Shown: positions 36,116 to 44,425 of the stretch, one piece after another
Position numbering within the stretch: position 1 is the stretch's first letter
How the letters are laid out: each line of letters opens with the position of its first letter
DNA from: Erythrobacter sp.
GTDB lineage: Bacteria; Pseudomonadota; Alphaproteobacteria; Sphingomonadales; Sphingomonadaceae
Direction: 5' to 3'
Length of the DNA: 45,444 nucleotides
NCBI GenBank assembly: GCA_030065195.1
Contig: JASJDE010000001.1
Coordinates: forward strand, 1-45,444
Position numbers and translations under genes: made by a program
The notes under the pieces: generated by a model
What the model saw: the letters and a program-made list of their open reading frames with translations, nothing else
Told to the model about the DNA's origin: nothing
Database searches by the model: none

Positions 36116-37491
36116 GCACCAGGCCCAAGATTGTGTTCTTCGCGCGCGGATTCCAAGCCGGCTTCTACCCGGAGCTGCAGGACGAACGCTATGAGGCGAT
36201 CTATGTCACGCTGACCCGCGAGGAAGCCGATCAGGTCCGCGCCAAGGGCTGCGAAGTCGCGGCGTGCTTCGAAGCCGATTTCGATTCCATCGCCCCCGCC
36301 GAAGTCCCCGAGCACTACCTGCTCACCTCGCTGATGTCGGAGCGGTTCCTGGGCCGCTACTCGCAATCGGAACGGCTCACCATCCTCGGCAAGGAGATCG
36401 CCTTCTGGCGCGCGCTGCTCGACAAGCATCAGCCGATCGCGGTGTGCAACGAACTGATCGCGATCGAGATTTCCGAAGTGCTGCTGATCGAGACTCGCAA
36501 ACGGGGAATCAGATATCTCGCGCCGATGTATTGCGTGATCGAGGGCTATTTCTACTGGCTGCCCGATCCGCTGACATTGTCGGGCCGGGCGCTCGATCTG
36601 CCCGAACCGACCGAACGCACGCTAGCGATGGCGGATGCCTATCTCGATCAGGTGCGGCAAAGCGACTACAAGCCTTACTACGTCCGCAACCTCGCCGGGC
36701 GGCGCAATTTCAAACCGCTCGCAACTGGACTCGCTAAGTCGGCGCTTTGGAAATGGCGCGACTGGACCTCGCGCGATGCCATGAAACCCGGTGCCTTCCG
36801 CTACGAGACCTACACCGAGGAATACTCCAAGCGGCCACAGGTCTTCGCCGCGAGCTTCACCAAGAGCTACGACGCGTTGACCGACATTTCCGATGAACGC
36901 GAGATCGTGCTCTACCCGTTGCACCAGGAGCCGGAGGCAACGCTCAATTACATGAGCGAGTTCTTCTCCAGTCAGGTCGCGACGATCGAGAATATCCTCA
37001 AATGCCTGAGCCCGCATCAGACGCTGGTGGTTAAGGAGCATCCGGTCGACAAAGGCGCACTGCTGCGGCCCAAGTTCCAGGACATCCGGGCGCGCTATTC
37101 TAACCTCGCTTTCCTGCCAGCCGAAGTGCACAGCCGCGAAGTGCTGGCCCGCTGCGAGCGCGTTGTGACGCTCACCAGCAGCGTCGGTTGGGAAGCGGCC
37201 TGTATCGGCAAATGCGTGTTCGTGATGGGCGAAATATACTGGGACAGCGTGCCCGGCGTGTGGCGGATCGAGACATGGCCGGAACTGCGCGATGCGATGC
37301 GCACTCCGGTCGACCAGATCGAGCGGGTCGACCCCGAGGATGCGCGCCGCTTCGTCGCCAGCCTCGCCGAGTTCAGCCATGAAGGCCGCCCGCTACCCAA
37401 TCCCAAGCTCTACGATTCCGAAAATGTTGCGCTGGTCCGCAATGCGATCTGCATCGGTGCCGGAATTGAGCCGACAGGCAGCAGCGGCTAA
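36112..37491 (+). CDS. Capsule polysaccharide biosynthesis-like protein (Capsule_synth-type, putative glycosyltransferase)
   Basis: KIVFFARGFQAGFYPELQDERYEAIYVT...VVKEHPVDKGALLRPKFQDIRARYSNLAFLPAEVHSREVLARCERVVTLTSSVGWEAACIGKCVFVMGEIYW. Confidence 0.75.
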   Translation: MSTRPKIVFFARGFQAGFYPELQDERYEAIYVTLTREEADQVRAKGCEVAACFEADFDSIAPAEVPEHYLLTSLMSERFLGRYSQSERLTILGKEIAFWRALLDKHQPIAVCNELIAIEISEVLLIETRKRGIRYLAPMYCVIEGYFYWLPDPLTLSGRALDLPEPTERTLAMADAYLDQVRQSDYKPYYVRNLAGRRNFKPLATGLAKSALWKWRDWTSRDAMKPGAFRYETYTEEYSKRPQVFAASFTKSYDALTDISDEREIVLYPLHQEPEATLNYMSEFFSSQVATIENILKCLSPHQTLVVKEHPVDKGALLRPKFQDIRARYSNLAFLPAEVHSREVLARCERVVTLTSSVGWEAACIGKCVFVMGEIYWDSVPGVWRIETWPELRDAMRTPVDQIERVDPEDARRFVASLAEFSHEGRPLPNPKLYDSENVALVRNAICIGAGIEPTGSSG

Positions 37492-37500
37492 ACCCCTGCC

Positions 37501-38022
37501 ATGAAGCGCTTTCTGCTCAAGCTCTGGATGGTGGAATCCAATATTCGCGCGACCATGCGCGTCTCGACGTGGTGCCACACCAAGATGCCACTGATCGGTC
37601 GCTTTATGGCAATGCTGATCGACCGGACGTTGCTGTGGCGCTTCGGCGTCGACGTGACGAGCTATCGGGTGAAAGTCGCAAAACTTCGAATCTCGCACCC
37701 GGCGGGCGTGCTGCTGGGCGGCAACGGTATCGTATCCGAGGGTCGCGTAGCGGTGAATGCAGGGGCGAAATTCGTCGGCCCCGCGCCGGACGACGAAGAA
37801 TACCTTGCGCGCCACAAGACCGGAGATGTCTTCCGCTTGGGCGACAATGTCGTTATTGGCGCAAACACGGTGGTGGTCGGCCCGGTCGACATTTGCGACA
37901 ATGTCGTCGTCGGAGCGATGTCGCTGGTCAACCGTTCCATTACCGAACCGGGCACCTATGTCGGCATTCCGGCCAAGCGGATCAGCGACGAAGTGCCGAG
38001 CGATATCTGGGTGAGCCGCTAG
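37501..38022 (+). CDS. Hexapeptide-repeat (left-handed beta-helix) acyltransferase
   Basis: RLGDNVVIGANTVVVGPVDICDNVVVGAMSLVNRSITEPGTYVGIPAKRI. Confidence 0.88.
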   Translation: MKRFLLKLWMVESNIRATMRVSTWCHTKMPLIGRFMAMLIDRTLLWRFGVDVTSYRVKVAKLRISHPAGVLLGGNGIVSEGRVAVNAGAKFVGPAPDDEEYLARHKTGDVFRLGDNVVIGANTVVVGPVDICDNVVVGAMSLVNRSITEPGTYVGIPAKRISDEVPSDIWVSR

Positions 38023-38044
38023 GGCGGCAGGGATTGAAGAGACG

Positions 38045-38911
38045 ATGGCAAGTACGGCCCTCAAGGACACGGCAAGCTTCCTGCGCTGGCGGCTCGTGCC
38101 CGTGCGCAAGCTCGGCAAGGTCAAGAACCAGCTGACCGGCCATGCCGCGCCGCCGCCGCGCGAAAGCAATTTCGACGACGAACGGCTCGAACAGCTCAAC
38201 ACGCTCGGCTATTGCCCCGCATCCCCGGTCGATCCTGACCAGCTCGCGGCAATCCGCGACATCTACATGCCGCGCGGCGACGAAGTGGTGCCGACCGATG
38301 CCGGCCACCCGTTCGAGAATGTCGTTCGTCCGGAGGATTTCAACGCGGAGAACCCGCTGTTCCAGCTGGCGTTTTCCGAAGGTATCCTTGGCGCGGCGCA
38401 GGCCTATTTCGACGGCAAGTTCTCCTTCGCCAGCATCCAGGTCGCGCGCTCCTTCCCGACTTCGGGGGCCTTGCGCGAAAGCCAGAAATGGCACCGCGAC
38501 TATGGCGATGCGAAGAGCCTGCACTTCATCATGTACCTGAACGATGTGACCACAGACGAGCATGGGCCGTTCGTGTTCGTCGACAAGCAGGTCAGCAAGA
38601 AGGTCAAGCGTTCGCCGATAATCCGCCGCCTGACAGACGATCGGATCGCTGCCGAGATCGGTTCTGATGAATTCGAGACCTTCTACGGCAAGTCGGGTTC
38701 GGCCATCCTTGTCGATCCGGCAACCTGCTATCATTTCGGCAGCCGCTGCAAGATCCCGCGCACGGCCGTTTTCATCACCTTCAACACCCATGTGCCCTAC
38801 ACCGAGATGATGAATCCGCTCGGCAGTCACCGGGCGCAAGCTGCAATCGAAGCGCGCAAGGTGCGGCCCGACCTTTCGGGCGACTACATCGATTCGATCC
38901 TGCAGGTGTAA
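38045..38911 (+). CDS. Phytanoyl-CoA dioxygenase (PhyH)-like Fe(II)/2-oxoglutarate oxygenase
   Basis: KWHRDYGDAKSLHFIMYLNDVTTDEHGPFVFVDKQVSKK (HxD), SAILVDPATCYHFGSRCKIPRTAVFITF (distal His, Arg). Confidence 0.75.
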   Translation: MASTALKDTASFLRWRLVPVRKLGKVKNQLTGHAAPPPRESNFDDERLEQLNTLGYCPASPVDPDQLAAIRDIYMPRGDEVVPTDAGHPFENVVRPEDFNAENPLFQLAFSEGILGAAQAYFDGKFSFASIQVARSFPTSGALRESQKWHRDYGDAKSLHFIMYLNDVTTDEHGPFVFVDKQVSKKVKRSPIIRRLTDDRIAAEIGSDEFETFYGKSGSAILVDPATCYHFGSRCKIPRTAVFITFNTHVPYTEMMNPLGSHRAQAAIEARKVRPDLSGDYIDSILQV

Positions 38912-38932
38912 GCGCGGCTGCGCGCAACACTG

Positions 38933-40216
38933 ATGAACTCCCGTTCCGCCTATGTCGCCATCGGGCTGGGCGTGAACCTGCTGATGCTGGTACGCGGCGT
39001 CGTGCTTATGATTGCTCTCGATTACGCCGCGCTCGGGCTGGTGGCGCTGGTGCAGGCGGCCATCCTCGTTTCCGGCCTGATGCATTTCGGACTGCTCAAT
39101 GGTGGCTATCGATTGCTGTGCAGCGCGGGGGAGCGGACCAAGCAGCGAATTATCGACCTCGCCTATACGGGCTTTGCCATAATCGCCGCGATCATCGCTC
39201 TGGTTGCGACCGGGGTAGTGGCCATCACCGGGACCTACTACGCCGACATTGCCATCCTGACAGCCCTGGGCGGCATCGCGACCTTGCTGCGATCGTGGAT
39301 GTTGAACGAGATGGTGGCGGCGGGGCGGTTTGGTCTCGCCAATCTCATCAACGCCCTTTCGATGATTGCGTCTCTCGCCGTGCTCCTGATGTTGCTGCCC
39401 GGCTGGAGCGCTTCGCCAAAGGCCGATGGTGCGGGCATTGCAGTCCTTTCGATCGCAGTCCAGCCGGTGCTGTTCGCAACACTCGCGCTCTTCAGCGGTG
39501 CAGTATTGCGGCCCAAGAGCCTGCGGGTCTCCAAGCGGCTTGGCTCGGTGGTGTTCAAAGCCGGCTTTGTCCTGTTCCTCACTGGCATCGCGATCCAGCT
39601 CAACACGCTGATCGAACGCGCATATGTGTCGAGCGAGCTCGGTCTCGAACCGCTCGGGCGGCTCTATCTCGCCTTCCTGTTCCTGACCCTGTTCAACCTC
39701 GCGCCGAACCTCGTGCAGCAGGTGTTCCTGCCCAATATCGTGCGGCACTGGAAAGCGGGAGAAGCAGCGGCGACTTCACGCGAACTACGTACGCTGCTGG
39801 CGATCACGGCCGGGTATTGTACCGCAACCGCATTGGCGTTGTGGCTGTTGGCCGAACCGCTGCTGGGGCTGGTTCTGCCGAAATACGTTCCCGACCTTCG
39901 CTGGGTCTACCTGCTGACGCCGGGCCTCATTGCATTCGCGCTCTCGGCGCCTTTCGCGCTGACCTACAATGTGGTGATCGACTACAGCTGGTACGTCATC
40001 GCCTATGGCGCAGGCATTGTCGCAACCCTGCTCGCTTTCGGTGGCGCGATGCTGGTTGGAGATACCTTCTCACTCGACGGAGTGATCATCTTGCGCGCGA
40101 GCGTCTATGCGCTGATGGCGGTGCTGCTGGTGATGGGTTGGTGGCAGCTTTCCCGCCGTCATCCGGAATTCCGCCTGTTCGACCCTCGCCTTGCCGCAAA
40201 CCGGGCGAGCGTGTAG
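38933..40216 (+). CDS. Polysaccharide biosynthesis membrane protein (Wzx flippase-like)
   Basis: 427 aa with about 12 hydrophobic segments; VNLLMLVRGVVLMIALDYAALGLVALVQAAILVSGLMHFGLLNGGYRLL; FNLAPNLVQQVFLPNIVRHW. Confidence 0.8.
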   Translation: MNSRSAYVAIGLGVNLLMLVRGVVLMIALDYAALGLVALVQAAILVSGLMHFGLLNGGYRLLCSAGERTKQRIIDLAYTGFAIIAAIIALVATGVVAITGTYYADIAILTALGGIATLLRSWMLNEMVAAGRFGLANLINALSMIASLAVLLMLLPGWSASPKADGAGIAVLSIAVQPVLFATLALFSGAVLRPKSLRVSKRLGSVVFKAGFVLFLTGIAIQLNTLIERAYVSSELGLEPLGRLYLAFLFLTLFNLAPNLVQQVFLPNIVRHWKAGEAAATSRELRTLLAITAGYCTATALALWLLAEPLLGLVLPKYVPDLRWVYLLTPGLIAFALSAPFALTYNVVIDYSWYVIAYGAGIVATLLAFGGAMLVGDTFSLDGVIILRASVYALMAVLLVMGWWQLSRRHPEFRLFDPRLAANRASV

Positions 40217-40246
40217 GCGCGCGCCACACGCAACAAGACAGTAGCC

Positions 40247-40843
40247 ATGCTGCATTTCCGCATCCGCGACTTCCTTTCGATCCTGTTCTACCGGCTGCTC
40301 GCACCCTTTTTCGGCAGCATGGGCAGCGGTGTGCGGATCGTGCGCCCCTTGCGAATCTTCGGCGCGAAACACTGCCATTTCGGCGACGGAGCGGTGCTGC
40401 AATTCGGTGCCTATATCGCGGCACTCAAGGAACATGACGAGCCGCCGGTCTTCAAGGTCGGCGCGCGCAGCATGATCGGCAATCATGCGCATATCGTCGC
40501 AACCAAGCGCGTCGAGTTCGGCGAAGGCGTTCTGACGGCAGACCGCTTGTTCGTCGCCGACAATCGCCACACCTTCGAAGACCCGGACACGCCGATCCGC
40601 GACCAGGGACTGACCCAGCTTGCCGAAGTCCATATCGGCGATGGCAGCTGGATCGGCGAAAATGTCTGCATCTCCGGCGCGTCGATCGGCAAGCAATGCG
40701 TGATCGCCGCCAACAGCGTCGTCACCAGCGACATTCCAGACCATTGCGTCGCCGTTGGAGCGCCCGCACGTATCGTCAGGCGCTATTGCGACACGCGTAG
40801 GGGGTGGTATCGCACGACTCCCGAAGGAGAATTCCGCGAATGA
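40247..40843 (+). CDS. Hexapeptide-repeat acyltransferase
   Basis: HFGDGAVLQFGAYIAALKEH...VHIGDGSWIGENVCISGASIGKQCVIAANSVVTSDIPDHCVAVGAPARIVRRY. Confidence 0.9.
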   Translation: MLHFRIRDFLSILFYRLLAPFFGSMGSGVRIVRPLRIFGAKHCHFGDGAVLQFGAYIAALKEHDEPPVFKVGARSMIGNHAHIVATKRVEFGEGVLTADRLFVADNRHTFEDPDTPIRDQGLTQLAEVHIGDGSWIGENVCISGASIGKQCVIAANSVVTSDIPDHCVAVGAPARIVRRYCDTRRGWYRTTPEGEFRE

Positions 40844-42144
40844 GCGCGAGTGCCGCCCCTGCCCAAGCGAAAACCGCCCTGCCAGCTCCGCGCAAAGCCG
40901 GTCAGATCACCAATCCGGTGCTGCGCCAGCGGCTGCGCCAGGTTGCGCTGTTCGCTGCCATCCTGATCTCAGGCGGCCTGCTGTCGATCCCGCGCATGCC
41001 GCTGCTGATCTTGGTGTTGGTGCTGTGCTTCGCGCTGCGAAATCCGCTGCGCATGTTCCGCCCCGAATTTGCGCTGATCTGGCTGTTGCTGCTTGCGGTC
41101 GGTGCGGTCGCGTTGATCGGGGGCGAGAGCTTCCAGCTTATGCCGATGACTATCCGCTATGCGAACTTCCTTGCGGGGATCGCTTTGCTGATGGTCTATA
41201 TCGACGAAACGCGAACCACGCTGGCGGACGACCTGTTCCCGATGCTGAAGCTGATGGCGTTCCAGTCGATCCTGACACCGATTGCAGTGCTGGTCGCGGG
41301 CGGTTTCTTCACGACCTTTCTCGTGAACGAAACGACCTACCACACGCTGTTCTACGTTTTCACCTATCATGAACTTATCGAGACCGGCGCGGTGTTGAAA
41401 AGACCCGACGGATTCTTCTTCGAGCCCGGCGTGTTCCAGATCTATCTCAATATCCTGCTCTTCATCTGCCTGTTCGTGCGTAAGCATTCCAAGGTCGATA
41501 TCGGGATCGCCACGCTCTCGATCATCGCGACGCAATCGACCACCGGCGTGGTGATCATGATGATCCAGTTCGGCATCGCCTATTTCCAATGGCTCAAGAC
41601 CGCAAACCGGCGGCAGAAGGTCGGTGTGTTCGTGTTCGTCCCGATCCTGTTGCTGCCTCTCGCGGCATACATGACATTCAATATCAGCCAGAAGTTCTAC
41701 GGCGCGCTGAGCGGATCGGCCGAGGCGCGTGAATACGACTTGCGCACCGGCATCGCCGTGGCCGCGGAAAAGCCGCTGACCGGGATCGGTTTCGATTATG
41801 AGAAGTATTTCGATGTTTCGGCCCGCGTCGGCTATCGAGAGGCCAACCTGTCGCGCGACAACATCACCGAACGCGGCAACACCAACGGTGTGGTGGTGCT
41901 GCTCTATAGCGTGGGCATACCGCTCTCGCTGATATTCCTGCTGGGCCTTGCTTTCCAGCGCATGTTCCGCCCGCGTTTCCTGTTTGCCGCACTGATCGTG
42001 CTTTCGTTGATGGCGGAATCGCTCTTCTTCACACCGATCGTGCTCATGGTCGCGTTCAGCGGGTTGCTGATCCGGCCGAAACGGGTGATGAGCCTGCTGG
42101 GTGGCGGCCGCACCGCGCGTGCGTCGCAGCCGCAGCGCGTCTGA
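40840..42144 (+). CDS. O-antigen/polysaccharide polymerase-like membrane protein (Wzy-like)
   Basis: 434 aa polytopic; RPDGFFFEPGVFQIYLNILLFICLF...TTGVVIMMIQFG...NTNGVVVLLYSVGIPLSLIFLLGLAF; ATGA overlap with the acyltransferase. Confidence 0.75.
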   Translation: MSASAAPAQAKTALPAPRKAGQITNPVLRQRLRQVALFAAILISGGLLSIPRMPLLILVLVLCFALRNPLRMFRPEFALIWLLLLAVGAVALIGGESFQLMPMTIRYANFLAGIALLMVYIDETRTTLADDLFPMLKLMAFQSILTPIAVLVAGGFFTTFLVNETTYHTLFYVFTYHELIETGAVLKRPDGFFFEPGVFQIYLNILLFICLFVRKHSKVDIGIATLSIIATQSTTGVVIMMIQFGIAYFQWLKTANRRQKVGVFVFVPILLLPLAAYMTFNISQKFYGALSGSAEAREYDLRTGIAVAAEKPLTGIGFDYEKYFDVSARVGYREANLSRDNITERGNTNGVVVLLYSVGIPLSLIFLLGLAFQRMFRPRFLFAALIVLSLMAESLFFTPIVLMVAFSGLLIRPKRVMSLLGGGRTARASQPQRV

Positions 42145-42163
42145 CGTTCCGGAGCCAAGCCCC

Positions 42164-43132
42164 ATGTCGCGCATCCTGTTCATCGGCATCGACTATTTCG
42201 CCTATGCGAAAGAGATCTGCGCTGCGCTCGAACGCCTTGGGCATGAGGTCGATTACCACCCGATCGAAGATGCGGGGTTCGCGAGCAAGACCGCAAAGAA
42301 ATTTGTCGGCGGCGCCTATGCCAAGCGCCTGGCAGCCTATCACGACCGACTGATCGAACAGAGCGCCGGCAGGGGCTACGACACCATCCTGTTCATCCAG
42401 TGCCACCACATGCACGATTCCGCGCTTGAGCGGCTGCGTCAGCTGCACCCGGATGCGCGCTTCGTCCTGTACAATTGGGATTCGCTCACCACCCACGATT
42501 ACAGACCGTGGCTGAAGCATTTCGACCATGCCGCAACCTTCGATCCTGTAGACGCGGAGGCGCTGGGAATTGGATACCTCCCGCTCTTCGCGATCCCGCG
42601 TTTCTTCACGATCGATCAGGAGCGCCCCAAGGCGCAGGACCTCTACTTCGTTGGCGCGATTGGTACGCTGCACCGCTTTAGCGCACTCGAACGGCTGCAT
42701 GCCTTTTGCGACGCTCACGATCTCACTACCCGCTTTCACTTGAAATGCTCGCCGGTGATGCAGTTGACCCTCCTCAAGGAACGCAAGTCGCTACCGGGCG
42801 TCACCGGCAAGAGCCTCAGTTTCGACGGGATCGTCGACATGCTCGAAGCCTCGCGCGGGACCTTCGATTTCGCCAATCACAAGCAGTCCGGCTACACCAT
42901 GCGGCTGATCGAGAACATGTGCGCCGGCCGCAAGATCGTGACCGAGAACCCGCGCATCCTCGACGAGCCGTTCTATCGCGACGACCGCTTTCTGCTGGTC
43001 GACGGCCATGATTTTTCTCAGGTGCCTGAATTCCTCGCGCGACCGATTACCTCGGAGCTGGACGTTCAGGCCTTCAGCATCGACAGCTGGGCGCGGAAAT
43101 TGGTCGAACAGGAAAGGGTGCCGGCGGCATGA
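42164..43132 (+). CDS. CgeB-like glycosyltransferase
   Basis: RILFIGIDYFAYAKEICAALERLGHEVDYHPIED...HFDHAATFDPVDAEALGIGYLPLFAIPRFF...FDFANHKQSGYTMRLIENMCAGRKIVTENPRILDEPFY. Confidence 0.8.
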   Translation: MSRILFIGIDYFAYAKEICAALERLGHEVDYHPIEDAGFASKTAKKFVGGAYAKRLAAYHDRLIEQSAGRGYDTILFIQCHHMHDSALERLRQLHPDARFVLYNWDSLTTHDYRPWLKHFDHAATFDPVDAEALGIGYLPLFAIPRFFTIDQERPKAQDLYFVGAIGTLHRFSALERLHAFCDAHDLTTRFHLKCSPVMQLTLLKERKSLPGVTGKSLSFDGIVDMLEASRGTFDFANHKQSGYTMRLIENMCAGRKIVTENPRILDEPFYRDDRFLLVDGHDFSQVPEFLARPITSELDVQAFSIDSWARKLVEQERVPAA

Positions 43133-43572
43133 GCGAAGAGACCAAAGGGTTACGGCAGAGCATTGCCAGGCGCGTGCAATGGTTGCGCTGGTATCGCTAC
43201 AAGATGGCCGGCTACGACATCCATCCGAGCTGTGAGCTGGAACGCGGACTCAATCTCGATCGCTACTTCCCGCAAGGCATCCATGTAGGCGCGCACACGA
43301 TCCTGACCAGCCGAGTGACGATCCTCAGCCACAAGCTGATCCCGCGCAAGAGCCTGGGCCGCTACGATGGCGAAAAGTGTCACACCTATATCGGCGAATG
43401 GTGCGTGATCGGGATCGGCGCGGTCATCATGGGCGGCGTCAAGATCGGCGACGAATGCGTCGTGGGATCGGGCGCGGTGGTGACCAAGGACGTACCCTCC
43501 GGCACGATCGTCGCGGGCAATCCGGCCCGCGTGGTGCGCGAAGGGATCGAGATGGAAGACATCTACCTGTAG
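43129..43572 (+). CDS. Hexapeptide-repeat acyltransferase (DapH/WcaF-like)
   Basis: TYIGEWCVIGIGAVIMGGVKIGDECVVGSGAVVTKDVPSGTIVAGNPARVVREGIE; ATGA overlap. Confidence 0.9.
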   Translation: MSEETKGLRQSIARRVQWLRWYRYKMAGYDIHPSCELERGLNLDRYFPQGIHVGAHTILTSRVTILSHKLIPRKSLGRYDGEKCHTYIGEWCVIGIGAVIMGGVKIGDECVVGSGAVVTKDVPSGTIVAGNPARVVREGIEMEDIYL

Positions 43573-43610
43573 TTTGTTCGCAGGTGCAACATCTGGAACG
43601 TTGCCAGCTA

Positions 43611-43632
43611 CGCGCCCCGAGTGTAGGGCGCG
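43611..43632. repeat. Perfect 7-bp inverted repeat, hairpin-capable, between acyltransferase and FkbM genes
   Basis: CGCGCCC (43611-43617), 8-nt loop, GGGCGCG (43626-43632); no T tract follows. Confidence 0.55.
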
Positions 43633-43657
43633 CTCCGTTCAAGGAATTCACCAGATC

Positions 43658-44386
43658 ATGAGCGCCAAGAAGAAAATCCTGCAGGCCGCCAATCGCGTGC
43701 TCGCTCCCACCGGCGCGCAGCTTTACCGCGCCGGGATCGACATGGAATACGCCCTTGGCTGGCTGGCCGAACGCGACCATGGCATCGCCAGCATATTCGA
43801 CCTTGGCGCGGCACGCGGCGATTGGAGCCGCATGGCGCTGGGCATGTTCCCGAATGCGCGCATCGTCGGCGTCGATCCCCTAAAGGAACGCCTGCCTTTC
43901 TTGGAACAGCTCAAAAGCGAGAATGATCGGTTCGACTTCGTTTCCGCCGTTGCCGGCGAAGACGAAGGCGGCACGGTCGAGCTTGCGGTCACCGAAGATC
44001 TCGACGGCTCGAGCGTCCATGGCAGCGAAGGCGAGACCCGTAGCGTTCCGGTCCATTCGGTCGATGCGATTGCCGAGATGAAAGACCTGAAGGGGCCCTA
44101 CTTTCTCAAATTCGACACGCACGGCTTCGAAATGCCGATCCTTCGCAGCGCCGAAAAGGTGCTCGCCGAAACCCGCTACCTTGTGATGGAAGCCTACAAT
44201 TTCCGCCACACGCCAGAGACGCTGCTATTCCATGAAATGATCGCCTTCATGGCGACCAAGGGCTTCCGCGTGACGCACCTCGTCGATGTGCTGAACCGTC
44301 CTCGCGACGGCGCACTTTGGCAGATCGACCTGATGTTCGCGCGCGAGGACGATCCCGTCTTTGCCAGCGACAGTTTCAAGTCCTAA
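43658..44386 (+). CDS. FkbM family methyltransferase
   Basis: ASIFDLGAARGDWSRMALGMFPNARIVGVDPLKERLPFLEQL...DGSSVHGSEGETRSVPVHSVDAIAEMKDLKGPYFLKFDTHGFEMPILRSAEKVLAETRYLVMEAY. Confidence 0.92.
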   Translation: MSAKKKILQAANRVLAPTGAQLYRAGIDMEYALGWLAERDHGIASIFDLGAARGDWSRMALGMFPNARIVGVDPLKERLPFLEQLKSENDRFDFVSAVAGEDEGGTVELAVTEDLDGSSVHGSEGETRSVPVHSVDAIAEMKDLKGPYFLKFDTHGFEMPILRSAEKVLAETRYLVMEAYNFRHTPETLLFHEMIAFMATKGFRVTHLVDVLNRPRDGALWQIDLMFAREDDPVFASDSFKS

Positions 44387-44425
44387 TCGACTCATTCCCT
44401 CAATCCATTCTCCGAAAGCACATCG

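Noticed and set aside
37982-39748. 588-aa minus-strand ORF
   Set aside because: Antisense to the PhyH-like and Wzx-like genes; composition rich in H/Q/R/E with no recognisable domain.
39118-40437. 439-aa plus-strand ORF
   Set aside because: Alternate frame of the Wzx-like gene; Arg/Ala/Pro-rich junk translation.
40969-42189. 406-aa minus-strand ORF
   Set aside because: Antisense shadow of the Wzy-like gene.
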